Below, one piece after another: positions 47,667 through 54,862 of a DNA stretch of 64,000 nucleotides. The stretch spans positions 3,720,001 through 3,784,000 of the forward strand of contig NZ_PEBF01000001.1 in assembly GCF_002742625.1 (NCBI RefSeq). The letters run 5' to 3'. Below the pieces are notes generated by a model. The model saw only the letters and a program-made list of their open reading frames with translations. It was not told the DNA's origin and did no database searches. Position 1 is the first letter of the stretch; each line of letters starts with the position of its first letter. The position numbers and the translations under genes were made by a program. Source of the stretch: Caulobacter sp. FWC2 (lineage in GTDB: Bacteria; Pseudomonadota; Alphaproteobacteria; Caulobacterales; Caulobacteraceae).

Positions 47667-47834
47667 ATGTCGGCTCTGATGGTTCTTCTGATTTCCAGCG
47701 TCTTCGTGCTGGCGGCGATGGTCGGCCTGGCCGACGCGCTGGTGCACTTCATCGGCTGGAGCATCGACCGCCTGAAGACGCCCCGCGAGGCCGTCGAGGC
47801 GGGTCAGTCGCCGGCGCAGGGAATCACGGCGTAA
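47667..47834 (+). CDS. Small membrane peptide, 55 residues, unknown function
   Basis: The frame runs from an ATG preceded by gggag (6-nt spacing) to a TAA. Residues 2-30 form one strongly hydrophobic helix (LMVLLISSVFVLAAMVGLAD), followed by a short amphipathic part and a polar tail. The final 31 bp overlap the convergent membrane-protein gene. Its promoter would lie in the region that also holds the LacI-type palindrome. No family is recognised. It is supported by a good ribosome site and sensible membrane-peptide composition only. Confidence 0.5.
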   Translation: MSALMVLLISSVFVLAAMVGLADALVHFIGWSIDRLKTPREAVEAGQSPAQGITA

Positions 47835-49696
47835 CGCTCGGCGGTCATCCGGCGGCCGTCCAGGTCGGCGTGGAACGACGCCTTGGGCGTCCAGTCGCGT
47901 GCGGCAAGGCCCGGGGATAGCGGCTGATCATTCCATCGGGGCCAGATGATCCAAGCCGGGGCGTCGGGCGCGGCGCAGAAGGCGCGGACCTTCTCCAGGC
48001 TCGGCGGCGGCGCGCGCGAGGCGGCGACGGTCAGTGGCCTGATGGAGTCGCGCCCCATGAGGCGCGCCTTCTCCAGACGCCCGGCGCGCCGCCAGAGCTC
48101 CAGCGCGAGAGGTTCGGAGAATACCACGCCGGCGCTCTGCACCGGGCTGAACCAGTTCGGCCGGCCCATCAGCAGCCACGGCTCGACATCGCCCGACAGC
48201 CACAGCACCGCGCCAGGCCGTGATGCGGTCATGGCGACCAGCGCGGGATCCCTGCCCGCGTCGCGATCACGGACATAGGCCGAGCGGTCGTCCCAGAGCA
48301 GAACGGCAAGCAGCCCGATCACGACGGCGCCAAGGACACGGACGATCGCGGGCGGCGAGGTCCAACCCCGCGCGAGCCAGACGCCGAAGCAGACGGCGAT
48401 GATCAAGGCCGGGACGTCGCTGAACCAGAAGGCGTTCTGGCTATAGGCTCCTGTCCTGGCGAACTCGGCGACGAGTCCAGAGCCTGTCAGCGCGGCGCAG
48501 GCGACCACGGTCGTAGCGATCAGCCCCACGGCCGCCGCCGAGATCAGGTCCGGACGACCGAAGCGCGCCTTGTCACCCACGGCCGCGAACAACACGCCGA
48601 TCGGCGCGACCAGCAAGCCGAACGCGCCTACGTCGCGGACCATCCACGCCATGCCGATCAGGGCCAGACCGAGCAAACCGACCGGTCCACGCCGGGGCAG
48701 TTCGGCGCTGAGCAGCGCCAGACACGCCAGGGCCAGCACGGCCAGCGGCTGCAGCGTGCGCCAGCTCTGGACCTGCAGGAACAGGATCAAAGATAGTCGG
48801 TCGCCCAGCACCGCGACCATGGCGACTCCGACCAGACCGGCGATCAGCGCCCCCAGCGCCAGGCGACGCGAAGCGCCTTGCAGCAGGAGCGCCGCCCCCG
48901 CGACCGTACAGGCCTGCACGGCCAGGCGACTCCAGGCCTCGATCGGCCAGAGCGACGGGAACAGGAACGGGCTGCGAGCCTCGACCACCGCGCGCCAGGC
49001 CGGATCCATGAGGGTGATCAGGCGGTCGGCGACCGGCAGATGCGCCAGACCCGCCGCCATGACGACGCCGGCGCCCACCAAGGCGGCCCACAGCCAGCGG
49101 CGATCCTCGAAGCACAGCGCAATGCCGATCGCGGCGGCCGAGCACAGGCCCATGATCGGATGGAACAGCATGCCGACGACGCAGAGCCCAAGGCCCAGCC
49201 AACGCCGACCGGACAGATAGGCGGCCATGCCGGCCAGACCCGCAGCCTCGACCAGGCCGCGCGGCGTGGCATAGGCCTCGCCGAAGCCGATGACGTTCAT
49301 CGGGCCGTACAGCGCCGGCAAGGCGACCAAGAAGACCAGCGCCGCCCAGCGCAGGCCCGGCGACCGGTCGGCCAGGAAGCGCTCGACCATCAGCGCCGCC
49401 GCCGCGAACCACAGCGTCAAGGTCACAAGCACGATCGCCATCGTCGCGCCCGACAGGCCCAGCAGGGCGATCAGGCGCGCCAGCATCGGCGTGTAGAGGC
49501 TGAAGCCAAACTGCCCGTCGTGGACGAACATCAGGTCCCGCCCGACGCCGGCCGGATCCAGCTTGGCCAGGGCGTCGGCCACGTAGAGGCGGCCGTCGTG
49601 GTGGATGCCGAGATAGGGACGGCTCAGCAGGAACAGCCCAAAGGCGGCCAGCCAGCCCAGCCAGCGGCTATCGGCGAGGTTCTTCAGCTGGCTCAC
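47804..49696 (-). CDS. Large integral membrane protein, GT-C-like topology
   Basis: The 630-residue protein starts at a GTG overlapping the GtrA stop (GTGA). About a dozen hydrophobic segments occupy residues 8-480, with an early periplasmic-type loop SRPYLGIHHDGRLYVADALA and FVHDGQFGFSLYTPMLARL, and a soluble C-terminal domain of about 140 residues. This layout is that of GT-C glycosyltransferases or polyprenyl-sugar-dependent enzymes, with acidic His-Asp pairs in the first loop. I do not recognise the exact family. Coupling to GtrA and the FAD oxidoreductase suggests work on a lipid-linked sugar at the inner membrane. The gene ends convergently over the small peptide gene. Confidence 0.65.
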   Translation of the reverse strand: MSQLKNLADSRWLGWLAAFGLFLLSRPYLGIHHDGRLYVADALAKLDPAGVGRDLMFVHDGQFGFSLYTPMLARLIALLGLSGATMAIVLVTLTLWFAAAALMVERFLADRSPGLRWAALVFLVALPALYGPMNVIGFGEAYATPRGLVEAAGLAGMAAYLSGRRWLGLGLCVVGMLFHPIMGLCSAAAIGIALCFEDRRWLWAALVGAGVVMAAGLAHLPVADRLITLMDPAWRAVVEARSPFLFPSLWPIEAWSRLAVQACTVAGAALLLQGASRRLALGALIAGLVGVAMVAVLGDRLSLILFLQVQSWRTLQPLAVLALACLALLSAELPRRGPVGLLGLALIGMAWMVRDVGAFGLLVAPIGVLFAAVGDKARFGRPDLISAAAVGLIATTVVACAALTGSGLVAEFARTGAYSQNAFWFSDVPALIIAVCFGVWLARGWTSPPAIVRVLGAVVIGLLAVLLWDDRSAYVRDRDAGRDPALVAMTASRPGAVLWLSGDVEPWLLMGRPNWFSPVQSAGVVFSEPLALELWRRAGRLEKARLMGRDSIRPLTVAASRAPPPSLEKVRAFCAAPDAPAWIIWPRWNDQPLSPGLAARDWTPKASFHADLDGRRMTAERYAVIPCAGD

Positions 49697-50133
49697 GGTT
49701 CGACGGAATTGACGCCCGCAAGGCTTTTGGGAGCCTTGAACAGCAGCGCCCGGCGGACGGTGAAGTTGAATACGAAGACGATCCCGGCGGTCGGGATTTT
49801 GGCCAGGCCGGGGCTCAGGTGCAGCGCCTCGACCCACAGGGCCATCAGGCCTTGAGTCAGAACCAGACCGGCCAGACCCACGCCGACGAAGCCGACGAAC
49901 TCGCGCCGGCGGTCAGCGACCGGGCGGTGGCGAAACACCATCGAGACCGACAGCAGATAGGTCGCGGCCATGCCGCTGACGAACCCCGTCGCCGAAGCCA
50001 CGAGATAGTTCACGCCCAGCGCCGTCAGCGCCAGCAGCAGGCCCCAGTCCAGCCCCAGCGCAAGGGCGCTGGCTAGGCCGTACAGCGCCAGTTCCTGCAG
50101 CCCTTCAGGCAGAAGCCGCCAGAGCCGGATCAT
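49693..50133 (-). CDS. GtrA-family membrane protein
   Basis: The 146-residue protein has four membrane helices and the GtrA pattern: LALYGLASALALGLDWGLLLAL, NYLVASATGFVSGMAATYLLS, then a loop with RHRPVADRRREFVGFVGVGLAGL and a last helix with FVFNFTVRRALLF. GtrA-like proteins are thought to flip polyprenyl-phosphate sugars across the membrane for serotype conversion or cell-wall glycosylation. It lies 2 bp after the FAD oxidoreductase gene and overlaps the next gene, so the three are one operon. Confidence 0.88.
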   Translation of the reverse strand: MIRLWRLLPEGLQELALYGLASALALGLDWGLLLALTALGVNYLVASATGFVSGMAATYLLSVSMVFRHRPVADRRREFVGFVGVGLAGLVLTQGLMALWVEALHLSPGLAKIPTAGIVFVFNFTVRRALLFKAPKSLAGVNSVEP

Positions 50134-50135
50134 GA

Positions 50136-51635
50136 TCAGGCGGCGACCTTGGTGGGAACCAGGCGTTCGCTGCGCAGGGCCTCGCGGGCGCCGGAGACGC
50201 CGGCCTCGCCGTACTCAGCGTCCTCATTGACCTCCCACACGTCGTGCAGGGTCTCGCCGGCGATGATGTTCTCGGCCGTCAGCAGGCCGGTCATCATGGC
50301 GTGGTCCTGGTTGTTGTACTTGTGCATGCCGTTGCGGCCGACGAGGTGCAGGCCCGGGAAGTGCATCTTCAGATCCAGACGGATCATCTTGATGTGCTCG
50401 GCATAGGCGTCGTCATAGACCGGATAGGCCTTGTGCTGGCGCACCACGCAGGCGTCGTAGACGTCCGCCGGATCCATCAGGCCGATCTTGGCGATCTCGC
50501 GCTTGGCCTGGGCGACCAGATCCTCGTCCAAAGTGACCCACAGGCCGTCGCCCTCGAAACAGAAATATTCGAGACCCAGGCAGGTCGAGACGCCGTCGGG
50601 GATCATCTCGGGCGACCACGAGCGGAAGTTCTGCACACGGCCGACCTTCACCGACGGATCGTGGATGTAGATCCAGTTGTCCGGCAGCTCCTTCTGCGGC
50701 TTGCCGATCAGCACCACGGTCAGGAAGTCGCGGTACATCAGTTCGCCGGCGTGGAAGACGCTGATGGGGGTCGGGCTGACCGACTGCATCAGTTCACGGA
50801 TCGGCGCGGACGAGACGACGTCGTCGGCCGTGTAGATTTCCTTCTTGCCGTCGGCGCAGGAGACGCTGACGGTCCAGATCTTGGCAAGCTTGTCGTAGTG
50901 CAGGCCGTCGACCTTGCGGCCCATGCGAACCTGCCCGCCCAGGGCGGTGACCTTGCGGGCGCAGGCTTCCCACATCATGCCGGGGCCCTTGCGGGGATAG
51001 CGGAAGCTCTCGATCAGGGTCTTGGGCGCGCCCTCACCCATCTTGGCCTTGACGCCGAGCGAGCGCTTGAGGCCGTCGATGATGGCCGAGGCCAGGTCCA
51101 GACCCTTGATGCGCTGGCTGGCCCAGTCGGCCGAGATCTCGTCGCAGCTCATGCCCCACACCTTCTCGGTGTAGGTCTTGAAGAAGATCGAGAACAGCTT
51201 CTCGCCGAACTGGTTGCGGACCCACTGGTGGAAGGTGGTCGGCGCCGCGATCGGGTTCAGCTTGGCCCAGCCGAAAGAGGCCATGCACTTGGTCGCCGTC
51301 CAGACGCCCAGGTTCGCGAGCGCCTCGAAGGCCTTCAGCGGGTAGGCGTAGAACTTCTCGCGGTAATAGATGCGCGACAGGCGCGGCCGGTCGATGAAAT
51401 CATCGGGCAGGATCTCGTTCCAGAGGTCGACGATCTCCTTGCTTTTCGAGAAGAAGCGGTGGCCGCCGATGTCGAACTTGAAGCCCTTGTAGTCCACGGT
51501 CCGGCTGATGCCGCCGACATAGGTCGGGTCCATCTCCAGCACGGTCACGGCGCGGCCGGCCTTGGCCAGGGTGTAGGCGGTCGTCAGGCCGGCAGGGCCG
51601 GCGCCGATCACCAGGGTCTCCACGTGCTGGCCCAT
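50136..51635 (-). CDS. NAD(P)/FAD-dependent oxidoreductase of the UDP-galactopyranose-mutase/protoporphyrinogen-oxidase type
   Basis: The 499-residue protein has an N-terminal dinucleotide-binding motif (LVIGAGPAGLTTAYTLAKAG, residues 8-27) and FDIGGHRFFSKSKEIVDLW (about 54), typical of UGM-like flavoproteins. The C-terminal FAD contact is near GRNGMHKYNNQDHAMMTGLLTA, notable for its N-N-Q-D-H. Members of this group rearrange or oxidise sugar nucleotides or isoprenoid substrates and often sit beside GtrA or glycosyltransferase genes. As first gene of the three-gene unit it probably prepares or modifies the lipid-linked sugar handled by the two membrane proteins. The exact substrate is unknown. 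Confidence 0.82.
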   Translation of the reverse strand: MGQHVETLVIGAGPAGLTTAYTLAKAGRAVTVLEMDPTYVGGISRTVDYKGFKFDIGGHRFFSKSKEIVDLWNEILPDDFIDRPRLSRIYYREKFYAYPLKAFEALANLGVWTATKCMASFGWAKLNPIAAPTTFHQWVRNQFGEKLFSIFFKTYTEKVWGMSCDEISADWASQRIKGLDLASAIIDGLKRSLGVKAKMGEGAPKTLIESFRYPRKGPGMMWEACARKVTALGGQVRMGRKVDGLHYDKLAKIWTVSVSCADGKKEIYTADDVVSSAPIRELMQSVSPTPISVFHAGELMYRDFLTVVLIGKPQKELPDNWIYIHDPSVKVGRVQNFRSWSPEMIPDGVSTCLGLEYFCFEGDGLWVTLDEDLVAQAKREIAKIGLMDPADVYDACVVRQHKAYPVYDDAYAEHIKMIRLDLKMHFPGLHLVGRNGMHKYNNQDHAMMTGLLTAENIIAGETLHDVWEVNEDAEYGEAGVSGAREALRSERLVPTKVAA

Positions 51636-51798
51636 GCGGCCGTCTCCTAATCCCGTTTCGATACAGGATGCCGGCGGATGGTTAAGGCGGGGTCGCGAGG
51701 CTTGGTGAATCCCGATTAATCGTGAATCCGGGACGATCGGTCGCGGGGGCTGTTTATCGGGGGTGACAGGCGCGAAAGGCGACGCTAGGCTTGCCGTG
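51636..51798. promoter_or_regulatory. Promoter region between FAD oxidoreductase and aro leader
   Basis: This is the non-coding first part of a 345-bp gap between divergent genes. It contains AT-richer sequence around 51,700-51,725 (GATTAATCGTGAATC) but no gene. Promoters for both directions should lie here; I could not assign boxes reliably. Confidence 0.4.
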
Positions 51799-51882
51799 AT
51801 GACCCTCGCCGCCAGCCAACAGCTGTTTTGGTATTTTAGCTATCCGACGCCTCTGGCGCCGGGAGGGTTTCGTTCGGCCTGA
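51799..51882 (+). CDS. Aromatic amino acid leader peptide (27 residues) of the DAHP synthase attenuator
   Basis: The ATG at 51799 opens a 27-codon frame ending in TGA at 51880-51882. Codons 9-15 encode LFWYFSY, giving Phe, Trp, Tyr, Phe and Tyr within seven codons: a sensor for all three aromatic amino acids, the end products of the pathway started by the downstream enzyme. The remainder is Ala/Pro/Gly-rich and would serve only to position the ribosome. It is followed by a pairable segment at 51850-51858 and the terminator at 51911-51940. It is too short to be a functional protein. Confidence 0.85.
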   Translation: MTLAASQQLFWYFSYPTPLAPGGFRSA

Positions 51883-51940
51883 CATCAGGCCACCAAGAAC
51901 ACCTTCACCAGCCGCCAGGGGTTCCCCGGGCGGCTTTTTT
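51850..51940 (+). promoter_or_regulatory. Transcription attenuator upstream of DAHP synthase
   Basis: Terminator: GCCGCC-A-GGGG at 51911-51921 pairs with CCCC-G-GGCGGC at 51924-51934, followed by six T residues at 51935-51940. Antiterminator: CCTCTGGCG at 51850-51858 can pair over nine positions (one G-U) with CGCCAGGGG at 51913-51921, destroying the terminator's 5' arm. A small hairpin (GGCCTG/CAGGCC, 51876-51891) lies between. A ribosome stalled on aromatic codons (51826-51843) would leave 51850-51858 free; one at the stop codon would cover or disrupt it. Confidence 0.85.
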
Positions 51941-51980
51941 CCATGGCCGCCGGACCTCGCCAGATCTTCCGGAGTACGCC

Positions 51981-53078
51981 ATGCCTTCCTCGACCGCCGC
52001 CCATCTCGTCTCGCTGCCGGTCCCCACTGACGACCTGCGCATTGAAAAGCTGCAGACCCTCAGCCCGCCCGCCCAGGTGATCGGCGAGGCGCCAGCCAGC
52101 TCGTCGATCGCCGAGATCGTCGGCGACGCGCGCACGGCCGTCCACGAGATCCTGCATGGCCGCGACGACCGCCTGGTGGTGGTGATCGGCCCCTGCTCCA
52201 TACACGACCCGAAGGCGGCCCTCGACTATGCCCAGCGCCTGGCCGCCGAACGCGAGCGCCACGCCGGCGAGTTGGAAGTGATCATGCGGGTCTATTTCGA
52301 AAAGCCACGCACCACGGTGGGCTGGAAGGGCCTGATCAACGATCCGGACCTGGACGGCGGCTTCCGGATCAATGAGGGCCTGCGCCTGGCGCGCCGAGTG
52401 CTGCTGGACATTAGCGCCCAGGGCCTGCCGACGGCCTGCGAGTTCCTGGACGTCACCACCCCGCAATACATAGCCGACCTGGTGGCCTGGGGCGCGATCG
52501 GCGCCCGCACGACCGAGAGCCAGATCCACCGCGAGATGGCCTCCGGCCTCTCCTGCCCGGTCGGCTTCAAGAACGGCACCAATGGCGACGTCAAGGTCGC
52601 GGTCGACGCGGTCACCGCCGCCTCTCAGCCGCACCATTTCCTGGCCGTGACCAAGGAGGGCCGCGCCGCCATCGCCACCACGACCGGCAATGACGACTGC
52701 CACGTCGTTCTGCGCGGCGGCAAGACGCCGAACTATGACGCCGCCAGCGTGGCCGCCGCCGCGCAAGCCGTGGCCAAGGCCGGCATGCCGGCCCGGATCA
52801 TGGTCGATGTCAGCCACGCCAACAGCGGTAAGAACCACGAGAACCAGCCGGCCGTCGTCGCCGACGTCTGCGCCCAGGTGGCGACCGGGACCTCGCCGAT
52901 CATGGGCGTGATGATCGAGAGCAACCTTGTCGCCGGCCGTCAGGACATCGTCCCCGGCCAGTCCCTGACCTACGGCCAGTCGGTCACGGACGCCTGCGTC
53001 GACTGGGCGACCTCGGTGACCCTGCTCGACCAGTTGGCCTCGGCGGTTCGAGCCGGGCGCGAGGCGCGCAAGGCCTAG
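51981..53078 (+). CDS. aroG: 3-deoxy-7-phosphoheptulonate (DAHP) synthase, class I AroG/F type
   Basis: The 365-residue enzyme condenses phosphoenolpyruvate and erythrose 4-phosphate in the first step of aromatic amino acid synthesis. Class I (AroAI-alpha) signatures are clear: VVIGPCSIHDPKAALDYA (about residue 67, metal Cys), MRVYFEKPRTTVGWKGLINDP (about 102, shown by its YFEKPRTT), SHANSGKNHENQP (about 275) and MGVMIESNLVAGRQDI. Length matches E. coli AroG/F/H. The ribosome site is cggag. Control by aromatic supply is encoded by the leader and attenuator just upstream. Which amino acid inhibits the enzyme cannot be read by eye. Confidence 0.95.
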   Translation: MPSSTAAHLVSLPVPTDDLRIEKLQTLSPPAQVIGEAPASSSIAEIVGDARTAVHEILHGRDDRLVVVIGPCSIHDPKAALDYAQRLAAERERHAGELEVIMRVYFEKPRTTVGWKGLINDPDLDGGFRINEGLRLARRVLLDISAQGLPTACEFLDVTTPQYIADLVAWGAIGARTTESQIHREMASGLSCPVGFKNGTNGDVKVAVDAVTAASQPHHFLAVTKEGRAAIATTTGNDDCHVVLRGGKTPNYDAASVAAAAQAVAKAGMPARIMVDVSHANSGKNHENQPAVVADVCAQVATGTSPIMGVMIESNLVAGRQDIVPGQSLTYGQSVTDACVDWATSVTLLDQLASAVRAGREARKA

Positions 53079-53091
53079 CGGAGCGAGACGT

Positions 53092-53125
53092 GAACGGCGG
53101 GCGATAAGTCGACATCCCGCCGTTC
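53092..53125 (+). terminator. Hairpin after DAHP synthase
   Basis: GAACGGCGGG at 53092-53101 pairs perfectly with CCCGCCGTTC at 53116-53125, 14 bp after the stop. A true T-run is absent, so this is a probable rather than certain terminator. Confidence 0.55.
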
Positions 53126-53190
53126 GCGCATCCTTCTGCCCACGAGACGCGTTGTGAAGCCCGAGGGACCTTCACCAAAGCGAAGTTCAC

Positions 53191-53676
53191 ATGACCCGTC
53201 TCGTCATCATCGGCCTGGCCCTCGGCGCCATCGCCCTTCCCGCGACGCTGGCGCCCACGGACGCCGACGCCGCCACCTGCCGCAGCCGCAAGGCCACAGG
53301 AACCATCATCGGCGGCCTGGGCGGCGCTCTGGTCGGCAACGCCATCTCCAAGGGCGGCGGCGGTCTGCTGGTCGGCGGTGTCGGCGGCGCCCTGGTCGGC
53401 CGCGAAGTCGGCAAGAGCGGCTGTCGCACCCGCACGGCCTATTACAGCTCCGGCTCCAGCTATCGCGCCGCCTCGCCGGCGCCTGCGCGGCCCGCGCCGG
53501 TCCGCCAAGTCTATTACGACCACATGGGCAACCCGGTCGCCACCGGCGAAGTCCGCGACGGGACTTTCCAGCAGGTTTCCGCGCCGGCCGGCGGGACGTG
53601 CCGCAACGCGACAGTCTCCTACTACGACGAGCGCGGCCGCCTGGCCCAGCGCCCGGTCCAGATCTGCCCCCGCTAG
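53191..53676 (+). CDS. Exported glycine-zipper 2TM-domain protein
   Basis: The 161-residue protein has a Sec signal peptide (about 1-27, cleavage near DADA-A). A glycine zipper follows (about 37-75: GTIIGGLGGALVGNAISKGGG, then GGVGGALVGREVG), of the kind found in outer-membrane or periplasmic 2TM proteins of the SlyB/17-kDa-antigen group. A Cys pair may cross-link it. The Pro/Tyr-rich C-terminal half (YYSSGSSYRAASPAPARPAP) is probably disordered. Function is unknown; envelope integrity is the usual suggestion. The next gene, a lipoprotein, starts 19 bp downstream and may be co-expressed. Confidence 0.78.
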   Translation: MTRLVIIGLALGAIALPATLAPTDADAATCRSRKATGTIIGGLGGALVGNAISKGGGGLLVGGVGGALVGREVGKSGCRTRTAYYSSGSSYRAASPAPARPAPVRQVYYDHMGNPVATGEVRDGTFQQVSAPAGGTCRNATVSYYDERGRLAQRPVQICPR

Positions 53677-53695
53677 AAATCCGGAAATCAAAACG

Positions 53696-54157
53696 ATGAT
53701 CCGCCAGCCCGTGATGGCCGCCCTGGCCCTCGCCACCCTCGCCCTGGCCGCCTGTGAAAACGGGCATGAGGCCATGTCCAACCCGAAGATCTGCGCCGAC
53801 TTCCGCAACAACGCCGGTCCCGGCGCTGCGGCGGCCTCGGATCCGTCGACGCCGGTCGACGAGTGCGCCCGCCGCTGGGCCTACAGCCTGGCCGGCTCAA
53901 AGGACGGCGCCGAGATCGTGGCCGAGGCGGTCGTGGCCGCCTGCGCCCCGGTGCTGAGCCGCTGGAATCAGGCCTCGCTGGGCCAAACCGCCAACAGCGG
54001 CGAGCAGGCCCTGAGCCTGACCACCGGCCAGCCGACCAATCCGCTCGCCGAACACAGCAGCTTCGCCCAGGGCCGCGCGCTGTTCTACGTGGTCCAGGCC
54101 CGCGCCGGCCGCTGCAAGCCGCCGCCCGTCACCAACGGCTTGCCCGCGGGTCTCTAG
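53696..54157 (+). CDS. Small predicted lipoprotein, unknown function
   Basis: The 153-residue protein has a lipoprotein-type signal: basic start, hydrophobic run and lipobox LAAC (Cys20). The mature part contains conserved-looking segments ICADFRN, DECARRWAYSLAGSKDGAEIVAEAVVAAC and SLGQTANSG, with four further Cys that could pair. No named domain is recognised. It lies 19 bp after the glycine-zipper gene on the same strand, suggesting an envelope-related pair. The ATG at 53696 is chosen because it begins the signal peptide. Confidence 0.7.
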   Translation: MIRQPVMAALALATLALAACENGHEAMSNPKICADFRNNAGPGAAAASDPSTPVDECARRWAYSLAGSKDGAEIVAEAVVAACAPVLSRWNQASLGQTANSGEQALSLTTGQPTNPLAEHSSFAQGRALFYVVQARAGRCKPPPVTNGLPAGL

Positions 54158-54167
54158 AACTGTCGGT

Positions 54168-54246
54168 TTCCCTGTGGCAGGGTCGGAGCTGGACACCGCT
54201 CCACATCGGGTACGCGCACCGCCGCCCCTGCCCTTTCCACAGGGAA
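54168..54246 (+). promoter_or_regulatory. Structured leader that can hide the ribosome site of the VOC gene
   Basis: TTCCCTGTGG (54168-54177) pairs perfectly with CCACAGGGAA (54237-54246), which contains the only good ribosome-binding sequence (AGGGA) before the VOC ATG at 54257. CAGGG (54178-54182) continues the stem with CCCTG (54226-54230), leaving a 6-nt bulge, and an inner hairpin GGAGC/GCTCC (54185-54202) lies inside. The element could double as terminator of the upstream lipoprotein gene or be a translational switch. No known riboswitch class was recognised. Confidence 0.45.
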
Positions 54247-54256
54247 CTCGCGAGCG

Positions 54257-54862
54257 ATGACTTCCTCGAACTCGAACATCCGGTTCGGCCGTCTGGCCGC
54301 GTCGGCCTTCACGCGCGACATCCAGGCCGCCTGCGCCTTCTATTGCGACATCCTGGGCTTTACGAAGACCTTCGAAAACGGCGATCCGGTCGGCTTCATG
54401 ATCCTGGAGAAGGACGGGGCGGAACTGCATTTGAGCCTGGTCCGGGACCACAAGCCCTCGACCACCAATGTCGCCCACCTGATGGTCGACGATGTCGACG
54501 CCCTGCATGAGGTCCTGATTGCGGCCGGCGCGCGGATCATCAAGTCGCTAGCCGACAAGGACTACGGCCTGAGGGCCTTCGTCTTCGCCGACCCGGATGG
54601 CAACCGCATCGACGTCGGCCAGCCGCACGAACCCGCAGAGGCCACGCGCTTCGAGAACCGTGACCTGTCGGGCGCCGCCTTCGCGAACTGCCGCCTGGCT
54701 GGCGCGACATTCACGGATGTCGACCTGTCGACTGCCAGCCTCAGCAACGTCAATCTCAGCGGCGTTACGATAGATGACGCCAGGATCGACGGACTGACGA
54801 TCTTCGGCATGGACATTCAAGCGCTGATCCGCGCCGAACTGGCCCGCCGGCGCGAAGACTAG
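54257..54862 (+). CDS. VOC/glyoxalase-domain protein with C-terminal pentapeptide repeats
   Basis: The 201-residue protein has a VOC domain at about residues 5-122 (FTRDIQAACAFYCDILGFTKTF, then AELHLSLV, DPDGNRIDVGQP), the fold of glyoxalase I, bleomycin-resistance proteins and ring-cleaving dioxygenases. Residues ~130-190 are a right-handed pentapeptide-repeat stretch (FENRDLSGAAFANCRLAGATF, continuing DLSTASLSNVNLSG). Such fusions may bind or shield a ligand or target such as a DNA enzyme. The catalytic role is unknown because only some metal ligands are apparent. Translation may be controlled by the upstream structured leader. The end overlaps the convergent GST gene by 4 bp. Confidence 0.8.
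   Translation: MTSSNSNIRFGRLAASAFTRDIQAACAFYCDILGFTKTFENGDPVGFMILEKDGAELHLSLVRDHKPSTTNVAHLMVDDVDALHEVLIAAGARIIKSLADKDYGLRAFVFADPDGNRIDVGQPHEPAEATRFENRDLSGAAFANCRLAGATFTDVDLSTASLSNVNLSGVTIDDARIDGLTIFGMDIQALIRAELARRRED

Noticed and set aside
51876..51891. GGCCTG/CAGGCC hairpin as the terminator of the aro leader
   Set aside because: It is short and not followed by T residues; the stem at 51911-51934 with six T residues is the proper terminator.
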